A stretch of DNA of 64,000 nt from NCBI RefSeq assembly GCF_019219065.1, contig NZ_JAHUWK010000011.1, positions 62,001 to 126,000 of the forward strand, written 5' to 3'. A program made the position numbers and the translations under genes. Below the pieces are notes generated by a model that worked only from the letters and a program-made list of their open reading frames with translations, ran no database searches and was not told the DNA's origin. The stretch comes from Duganella sp. sic0402. GTDB lineage: Bacteria > Pseudomonadota > Gammaproteobacteria > Burkholderiales > Burkholderiaceae_D. The first letter of the stretch is position 1. Every line of letters begins with the position of its first letter. Of this stretch, positions 59,193 through 64,000 are shown piece after piece.

Positions 59193-59590
59193 ATCTCCGG
59201 CTGGACAGCGGTCGCCTCGATCTCAAACAGCATGCCATCCAACGCCAGGCGCGGCACCGGAATCAGCGTACAGGCTGGCGCCGGATGATCGCCCCACATT
59301 GCGCGCAAGGCCTGGCTGAAGATCGCCAGCCGCGCCTCGCTATGATCCACAATCAGTGCCGTCACCTTGGCTACATCCGTATGCACCGCACCTGCTGCGG
59401 CAAGTGCGGTCTGCAGATTGCTCAGCGCTTGCTTTACTTGCACGCCGAAGTCATCGGATAGCCGGCCCTCTGCATCCTCGCCACCTTGCCCGGCGATGTA
59501 GATAAAGCGTGCCGGCGCCTCGGCGACGACAACATGGCTGTAGCCATTGGGACGCGGATCGTACAAACCTTCAGGATTGATAAACTTCAT
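59186..59590 (-). CDS. RidA (YjgF/YER057c/UK114) family protein
   Basis: A 134-residue trimer-forming protein of the Rid family: 'FIYIAGQGGEDAEGRL', 'QVKQALSNLQTALAAAGA', 'DVAKVTALIVDHSEARLAIF', 'PACTLIPVPRLALDGMLFEIEATAV'. The conserved Arg and Glu of imine deaminases are in the 'VPRLALDGMLFEIEA' stretch. RidA hydrolyses reactive enamine/imine intermediates; related members serve other roles. Its promoter has the 19-bp spacer and dyad of SoxR targets, so it is likely induced by redox-cycling stress. Ribosome binding site AAAGGA lies 4 nt from the ATG. Confidence 0.93.
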   Translation of the reverse strand: MKFINPEGLYDPRPNGYSHVVVAEAPARFIYIAGQGGEDAEGRLSDDFGVQVKQALSNLQTALAAAGAVHTDVAKVTALIVDHSEARLAIFSQALRAMWGDHPAPACTLIPVPRLALDGMLFEIEATAVQPEIY

Positions 59591-59619
59591 AGTGTCCTTT
59601 AAGCGGTAAATATGAAGAC

Positions 59620-59650
59620 ACTATAAAATCTCAACTTAACTTGAGGTCAA
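59620..59650 (-). promoter_or_regulatory. SoxR-type promoter driving the RidA-family gene
   Basis: Read leftward: TTGACC (plus GGTCAA 59645-59650) as -35, TATAGT (plus ACTATA 59620-59625) as -10, with an over-long 19-bp spacer, the hallmark of MerR-family activation. The spacer region contains the dyad TCTCAACTTAACTTGAGG (59629-59646, plus strand), which matches the classical SoxR box CCTCAAGTTAACTTGAGG at 16 of 18 positions. The soxR gene lies just to the right. Confidence 0.85.
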
Positions 59651-59658
59651 GGGATTTT

Positions 59659-60090
59659 ATGATTCCCAAAGAACTGGGCGTAGGCGAACTGGCGGAACGC
59701 TCCGGCGTCGCCGTCTCCGCACTGCACTTTTACGAAGCCAAAGGCTTGATCCATTCAGTCCGCAGCAGCGGCAACCAGCGCCGCTATCCACGCTCGGTGC
59801 TGCGCCGCCTGGCCGTTATCAAGGTCGCCCAACGTGTTGGCCTACCGCTGGCGGAAATCGCCAAGGCCCTACAAGCCTTACCCTCCGGCCGGACACCCAC
59901 AGTCGCCGATTGGCGCCGCCTGTCCGCCGCATGGAAGCAAGATTTGGAAGACCGCATCAAGACGCTGACCCAACTGCGCGACCAGCTCGACGGCTGCATC
60001 GGCTGCGGATGCCTGTCACTAAAAGCCTGCCCCTTGCGGAATGCGCAGGATGCATTAGCGGATGAAGGCGCCGGACCGCACTTCAAGTAA
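59659..60090 (+). CDS. soxR: Redox-sensitive transcriptional activator SoxR
   Basis: A 143-residue MerR-family protein (ATG 59659 after AAGGG; TTG 59641 also in frame). The winged HTH has 'LGVGELAERSGVAVSALHFYEAKGLIHSVRSSGNQRRYP'. The [2Fe-2S] ligands are Cys113, Cys116, Cys118 and Cys124 in 'GCIGCGCLSLKACPLRNAQD', the strict SoxR spacing CX2CXCX5C. Oxidation of the cluster by redox-cycling compounds turns it into an activator. It is divergent from the RidA gene and its start region lies over the dyad, so autorepression is plausible. No soxS is visible, as usual outside enterics. Confidence 0.96.
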   Translation: MIPKELGVGELAERSGVAVSALHFYEAKGLIHSVRSSGNQRRYPRSVLRRLAVIKVAQRVGLPLAEIAKALQALPSGRTPTVADWRRLSAAWKQDLEDRIKTLTQLRDQLDGCIGCGCLSLKACPLRNAQDALADEGAGPHFK

Positions 60091-60108
60091 CGCGATCCGG
60101 CGCGGGGT

Positions 60109-63100
60109 CTACATATTGCGGCGATACTGGCCGCCGACTTCGAACAGCGCGGTGGTGATCTGGCCGAGGGAGCAGACGCGGACTGCATCCATCAGTTTAT
60201 CGAAGACGTTGGCGTTGTCGATGGCGGCTTGCTGCAGGGCTGCCAGCGCCTGTGGCGCTTCGCCAGCGTGGCGCTGGTGGAAGTCTTCCAGGCGGGCGAG
60301 TTGCGATTGCTTTTCGTCGTCGGTGGAGCGGGCCAGTTCGATTTGCGCCGGCGCTTCCGCGCCCTTGGGATTGCGGAAGGTGTTGACGCCGATGATGGGC
60401 AGCGTGCCGTCGTGCTTCTGGTGCTCGTACAGCATCGACTCTTCCTGGATCTTGCCGCGCTGGTAGCCGGTTTCCATCGCGCCGAGCACGCCGCCACGTT
60501 CGGCGATGCGTTCGAATTCCTGCAGCACGGCTTCTTCCACCAGGTCGGTCAGCTCGTCCATGATGAATGAGCCCTGGTTCGGATTCTCGTTCTTGGCCAG
60601 GCCCCATTCGCGGTTGATAATCAGTTGAATCGCCAATGCCCTGCGCACCGATTCGTCGGTTGGCGTGGTGATGGCTTCGTCGTAGGCATTGGTGTGCAGC
60701 GAGTTGCAGTTGTCGTAAATGGCGATCAGCGCTTGCAGCGTGGTGCGGATGTCGTTGAAGTCGATCTCCTGCGCATGCAGCGATCGGCCCGAAGTCTGGA
60801 CGTGGTACTTCAGTTTTTGCGAGCGGTCGTTGGCGCCGTATTTGTCGCGCATGGCAACGGCCCAGATGCGGCGTGCAACGCGGCCCAGCACCGTGTATTC
60901 CGGGTCCATGCCGTTGGAGAAGAAGAACGACAGGTTGGGCGCGAAGTCGTCGATGTTCATGCCACGCGCCAGATAGGCTTCGACAAACGTGAAGCCGTTC
61001 GACAGCGTGAATGCCAGTTGCGAGATCGGGTTGGCTCCCGCCTCGGCGATGTGGTAACCGGAGATCGACACCGAGTAGAAGTTGCGCACCTGGTGGTGGA
61101 CGAAGTATTCCTGTATATCACCCATCACCTTCAGCGAAAACTCGGTCGAGAAGATGCAGGTGTTCTGGCCCTGGTCTTCTTTCAGGATGTCGGCCTGCAC
61201 GGTGCCGCGCACGTTTTGCAGCACCCAGGCTTTGATCCTGGCCGCCTCGTCGGCGTTGGGCTGGCGTTTGTTTTCTTCGGCGAAGCTGGCGATCTGCTGG
61301 TCGATGGCGGTATTCATGAACATCGCCAGGATGGTCGGCGCCGGGCCGTTGATGGTCATCGACACCGAGGTGCTTGGGCTGCAAAGGTTGAAGCCGTCGT
61401 ACAGCACTTTCATATCGTCCAGCGTTGCGATGGACACGCCGGAGTTGCCGACCTTGCCGTAGATGTCCGGCCGCAGCGCAGGATCGGCGCCATACAGGGT
61501 GACCGAGTCGAATGCGGTCGATAGCCGTTTGGCATCCATGCCGGTGGACACCAGCTTGAAGCGGCGGTTGGTGCGGAAGGCATCCCCCTCGCCGGCGAAC
61601 ATCCGGGTCGGGTCTTCGCCTTCACGCTTGAAGGGGAACACGCCGGCGGTGAAGGGGAAGGAGCCGGGCACGTTTTCCAGCATCAGGAAGCGCAGGATTT
61701 CACCATGGTCTTCGTAGCGTGGCAGCACGACCTTGCGGATGCGCGTACCCGACAGTGTGTGCTGCACCAGGCGCGTGCGGATTTCCTTGTCGCGGATCCT
61801 GACCACGTAGTCATCGCCGGCGTAGGCGGCCTGCATCTCCGGCCATTGTGCCAGCAGTTTCTTGGCGCTGGCGTCCATTTCGGCATCGCGTTCGGTGATC
61901 AGGTCGTCGAAGTCGGCGGCTTTCTGGGCGAGGGCCAGCATGCGCTTGCTCTCGCTGAGTTGCTGGCGTTCGCGCGCCAGCGTCACTTGCTTGCGCGTGA
62001 AGCGGTGGTAGCCGCGCACCGTGTCGGCGATCTCCGCCAGATAGCGCGCGCGAGCGGGGGGGACGATGACGTGTTTGCCGCTGGAGTGGCGGATGTCGCT
62101 AGTCGCCAGCTTCGATGGCTGGGCGCGCAGACCGAACTCCGCCAGCTTGGACAGCAAGCCTTGATACAGCGCGGTGACGCCATCGTCGTTGAAACGCGAC
62201 GCCTGCGTGCCATAGACCGGCATTTCTTCGGGACGCTTGCTCCACAGTTCGCGGTTGCGCTGGTACTGTTTGGCGACGTCACGCAGCGCGTCCAGCGCGC
62301 CTTTGCGGTCAAACTTGTTGATGGCGATGAGATCGGCGAAATCGAGCATGTCGATTTTTTCCAGCTGCGAGGCGGCGCCGAATTCGGGCGTCATCACGTA
62401 CATCGAGACATCGACGTGCGGCACGATGGCGGCGTCACCCTGGCCAATGCCGGAAGTCTCGACGATCACCAGGTCGAAGCCAGCCACCTTGCAGGCGGCG
62501 ATCACGTCGGGCAGCGCTTGCGAAATCTCCGAGCCGGCTTCGCGCGTCGCCAGTGAGCGCATGAAGACGCGCGACTGGCCTGCCCACGGATTGATGGCGT
62601 TCATGCGGATACGGTCGCCGAGCAGCGCGCCGCCGGATTTGCGGCGCGACGGATCGATGGAAATGATGGCGATATTGAGTGCGTCGCCCTGATCGAGGCG
62701 GAAGCGGCGTATCAATTCGTCCGTCAGCGAGGACTTGCCGGCGCCGCCGGTGCCGGTGATGCCCAGTGTGGGGACCGGCAGGTCCTCGGCGGCGGCCAGC
62801 AGTTCAGCGCGCAGTGCTGGCGCAGCCTTTTCGTTTTCCAGCGCGGTGATCAGTTGCGCCAGCGGACGGTGGCGCGCGCCGATGTCCACGCCTTCGCGCA
62901 GCGGCGCCAGCGAAGCGGGCGAGCAGTGCGACAGGTCGATGTCGCACTGCTGCACCATCCACTGGATCATGCCGACCAGGCCCATGCGCTGGCCGTCTTC
63001 CGGGCTGAAGATTTTGGTGACGCCGTAGGTGTGCAGTTCTTCGATTTCATGCGGAACGATTACCCCGCCGCCGCCGCCGAACACTTTGATGTGCGCGCCG

Positions 63101-63402
63101 CCACGCTGGCGCAGCAGATCGATCATGTATTTGAAGTATTCGACGTGGCCGCCCTGATAGCTGGAGATGGCGATGCCTTGTACGTCTTCTGCCAGCGCGG
63201 CGGTAACCACTTCGTCCACCGAGCGGTTGTGGCCGAGGTGGATGACTTCCACGCCGTTCGATTGCAGGATGCGGCGCATGATGTTGATCGAGGCGTCGTG
63301 GCCGTCGAACAGGGAGGCTGCCGTGACGAAGCGGATTTTGTTCGCTACGCGCGGCGGCTGGTCAGCGACGGTCGCGATTTTCGGAGTCGAGAGATCGTTC
63401 AT
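60109..63402 (-). CDS. icmF: Fused isobutyryl-CoA mutase IcmF
   Basis: A 1097-residue B12 enzyme. The N-terminal cobalamin-binding domain (20-155) has the lower-ligand region 'FDGHDASINIMRRIL' (Asp33, His35) and 'GGGGGVIVPHEIEEL'. A MeaB-like GTPase chaperone follows (210-500) with P-loop 'GTGGAGKS' (217-224), and the acyl-CoA mutase TIM barrel occupies the C-terminal half ('SVSMTINGPAPTILAMFMNTAIDQQ', 'SISGYHIAEAGANPISQLAFTLSNGF'). It interconverts isobutyryl- and butyryl-CoA (or isovaleryl/pivalyl) in branched-chain metabolism. Order B12-GTPase-mutase and length match IcmF. An upstream palindromic promoter is noted. Confidence 0.96.
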   Translation of the reverse strand: MNDLSTPKIATVADQPPRVANKIRFVTAASLFDGHDASINIMRRILQSNGVEVIHLGHNRSVDEVVTAALAEDVQGIAISSYQGGHVEYFKYMIDLLRQRGGAHIKVFGGGGGVIVPHEIEELHTYGVTKIFSPEDGQRMGLVGMIQWMVQQCDIDLSHCSPASLAPLREGVDIGARHRPLAQLITALENEKAAPALRAELLAAAEDLPVPTLGITGTGGAGKSSLTDELIRRFRLDQGDALNIAIISIDPSRRKSGGALLGDRIRMNAINPWAGQSRVFMRSLATREAGSEISQALPDVIAACKVAGFDLVIVETSGIGQGDAAIVPHVDVSMYVMTPEFGAASQLEKIDMLDFADLIAINKFDRKGALDALRDVAKQYQRNRELWSKRPEEMPVYGTQASRFNDDGVTALYQGLLSKLAEFGLRAQPSKLATSDIRHSSGKHVIVPPARARYLAEIADTVRGYHRFTRKQVTLARERQQLSESKRMLALAQKAADFDDLITERDAEMDASAKKLLAQWPEMQAAYAGDDYVVRIRDKEIRTRLVQHTLSGTRIRKVVLPRYEDHGEILRFLMLENVPGSFPFTAGVFPFKREGEDPTRMFAGEGDAFRTNRRFKLVSTGMDAKRLSTAFDSVTLYGADPALRPDIYGKVGNSGVSIATLDDMKVLYDGFNLCSPSTSVSMTINGPAPTILAMFMNTAIDQQIASFAEENKRQPNADEAARIKAWVLQNVRGTVQADILKEDQGQNTCIFSTEFSLKVMGDIQEYFVHHQVRNFYSVSISGYHIAEAGANPISQLAFTLSNGFTFVEAYLARGMNIDDFAPNLSFFFSNGMDPEYTVLGRVARRIWAVAMRDKYGANDRSQKLKYHVQTSGRSLHAQEIDFNDIRTTLQALIAIYDNCNSLHTNAYDEAITTPTDESVRRALAIQLIINREWGLAKNENPNQGSFIMDELTDLVEEAVLQEFERIAERGGVLGAMETGYQRGKIQEESMLYEHQKHDGTLPIIGVNTFRNPKGAEAPAQIELARSTDDEKQSQLARLEDFHQRHAGEAPQALAALQQAAIDNANVFDKLMDAVRVCSLGQITTALFEVGGQYRRNM

Positions 63403-63428
63403 TGGTGTCCCTAATAATTTTTATATTG

Positions 63429-63455
63429 ATTATATGACGTTTACGTTAACGTCAA
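63429..63455 (-). promoter_or_regulatory. Palindrome over a probable icmF promoter
   Basis: Read leftward, a perfect TATAAT (plus ATTATA, 63429-63434) lies just after a dyad: TGACGTT and AACGTCA (63435-63441, 63448-63454), or TTTACGTT/AACGTCAA (63440-63455, one mismatch). A -35 TTGACG would sit at a short 15-bp spacing, overlapping the dyad. The whole element lies within the last codons of the upstream gene. The shape resembles operators of MerR-type LiuR regulators of branched-chain amino acid breakdown; that is from memory and needs testing. Confidence 0.55.
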
Positions 63456-64000
63456 TTTGTGTCAGCAGACGGGTTTTGTCGGCGCGGAAGGCGGCGACGG
63501 CGGCTTCTTTTACATGCCCGAAGCCGCGCACCTTCTCCGGCAGTGCGGCCAGATCGACAGCGGTGGCGTAGTTATCCGCCGTCAGCGTGCCGAGCAGCGT
63601 CACGATCGTGTTGCGGTATTCGGCGATCAGTGCGCGCTCCATCTTGCGCTCCTCGGTGTAGCCGAATACATCGAACGCGCCGCCGCGCAGGCCTTTGAGT
63701 TTGGCCAGCAGCTTGAACGCGCCCCACATCCACGAACCGAATTCCGCCTTCACCAGACGGCCCTTGGCGTCCTTCTTCGCGAACAGCGGTGGCGCCAGGT
63801 TGAACTTCACGCTGAAGCCGCCCTCGAACTGCTGCTTGAGCTGTTCGACGAAACGGCCGTCGGTATACAGGCGCGCGACTTCGTATTCATCCTTGTAGGC
63901 CATCAGTTTGAAGTAGTATCTGGCGACTGCCGTGGACAGCTTATTGCTCAGTCCCAGTGCCGTTTCGCGGGCGCGCACTTGCGCCACCAGTTCCGAATAG
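63430..64000 (-). CDS. Indolepyruvate ferredoxin oxidoreductase family protein, C-terminal end
   Basis: The last about 190 residues of a much longer protein that runs off the right edge; no start is visible. The segment has 'AVARYYFKLMAYKDEYEVARLYTDGRF', 'FEGGFSVKFNLAPPLFAKKD', 'AEFGSWMWGAFKLLAKLKGLRG' and 'TEERKMERALIAEYRNTI', features of the C-terminal domain of the long fused indolepyruvate:ferredoxin oxidoreductases. These decarboxylate aromatic or branched 2-oxo acids to acyl-CoA. Lying upstream of icmF in the same direction, it may supply isobutyryl-CoA from valine breakdown, which is inference. Confidence 0.88.
   Translation of the reverse strand, partial: YSELVAQVRARETALGLSNKLSTAVARYYFKLMAYKDEYEVARLYTDGRFVEQLKQQFEGGFSVKFNLAPPLFAKKDAKGRLVKAEFGSWMWGAFKLLAKLKGLRGGAFDVFGYTEERKMERALIAEYRNTIVTLLGTLTADNYATAVDLAALPEKVRGFGHVKEAAVAAFRADKTRLLTQIDVNVNVI

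Noticed and set aside
1..64000. CRISPR arrays, insertion sequences, prophage or rRNA genes
   Set aside because: No regularly spaced repeats, transposase, phage structural genes or rRNA segments were found on reading through the window.

Overview
The window is about 64 kb of GC-rich DNA, densely coding, with short intergenic gaps, hairpin plus T-run terminators and frequent ATGA/GTGA overlaps. Gene content points to a betaproteobacterium of the Oxalobacteraceae (Massilia/Duganella/Janthinobacterium type): TonB-dependent carbohydrate receptors with glycoside hydrolases, many signalling proteins, a fused B12-dependent isobutyryl-CoA mutase (IcmF) beside an indolepyruvate ferredoxin oxidoreductase-family gene, and SoxR. 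This placement is inferred from gene content; no rRNA or other marker is present. There is one tRNA gene (tRNA-Arg, CCG) and no insertion sequence, prophage or CRISPR array was seen.

Layout. 1-4.4 kb: end of a MocR-type regulator, a coupled acetyltransferase/azoreductase pair, a KAS III-like synthase and a C-terminal processing protease. 4.4-11.3 kb: a Spy/CpxP-like periplasmic protein behind a terminator-like hairpin, then three tandem paralogous M13 metallopeptidases. 11.4-13.7 kb: a PIN toxin/antitoxin pair, a lipoprotein, a membrane-anchored cytochrome c5 and tRNA-Arg. 13.9-24.2 kb: a pectin-type utilisation locus (GH43, two GH28 enzymes, a TonB-dependent receptor, a predicted six-hairpin glycosidase) built around a divergent promoter. 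24.3-32.5 kb: an intact bacteriophytochrome kinase, a BaeSR-like two-component system, and a three-subunit periplasmic alcohol/sugar dehydrogenase (small subunit, GMC flavoprotein, triheme cytochrome c). 32.5-35.2 kb: LysR regulator, TauD-like dioxygenase and a DUF535 gene split into two overlapping frames.

35.5-44.3 kb: a signalling block of hybrid kinase, CheR, CheB and response regulator/kinase without CheA or CheW, an EF-hand protein, a PAS chemoreceptor and a [2Fe-2S] ferredoxin. 44.2-49.6 kb: AraC and TetR regulators with probable targets (AhpD-like protein; NAPE-PLD-like metallo-hydrolase), a ThiS-like protein coupled to a beta-propeller protein, and two small unknowns. 49.7-58.7 kb: an alpha-glucoside phosphorolysis locus (TonB receptor, LacI, GH65 phosphorylase, beta-phosphoglucomutase, MFS transporter, second LacI) with two tandem operators over the receptor promoter. 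58.8-64 kb: lipoprotein, RidA-family gene with a 19-bp-spacer SoxR-type promoter, SoxR, IcmF, and the 3' end of an indolepyruvate oxidoreductase-family gene that contains a palindrome and the likely icmF promoter.

Most genes belong to known families. The points most worth following are the SoxR-type promoter driving RidA, the tandem operators at the GH65 locus, the palindrome upstream of icmF, the ThiS-like/beta-propeller pair, the CheA-less CheR-CheB-kinase block, the split DUF535 gene, the hairpin ahead of the Spy-like gene and the tripled M13 peptidases. I did not find an unmistakably new multi-gene system.
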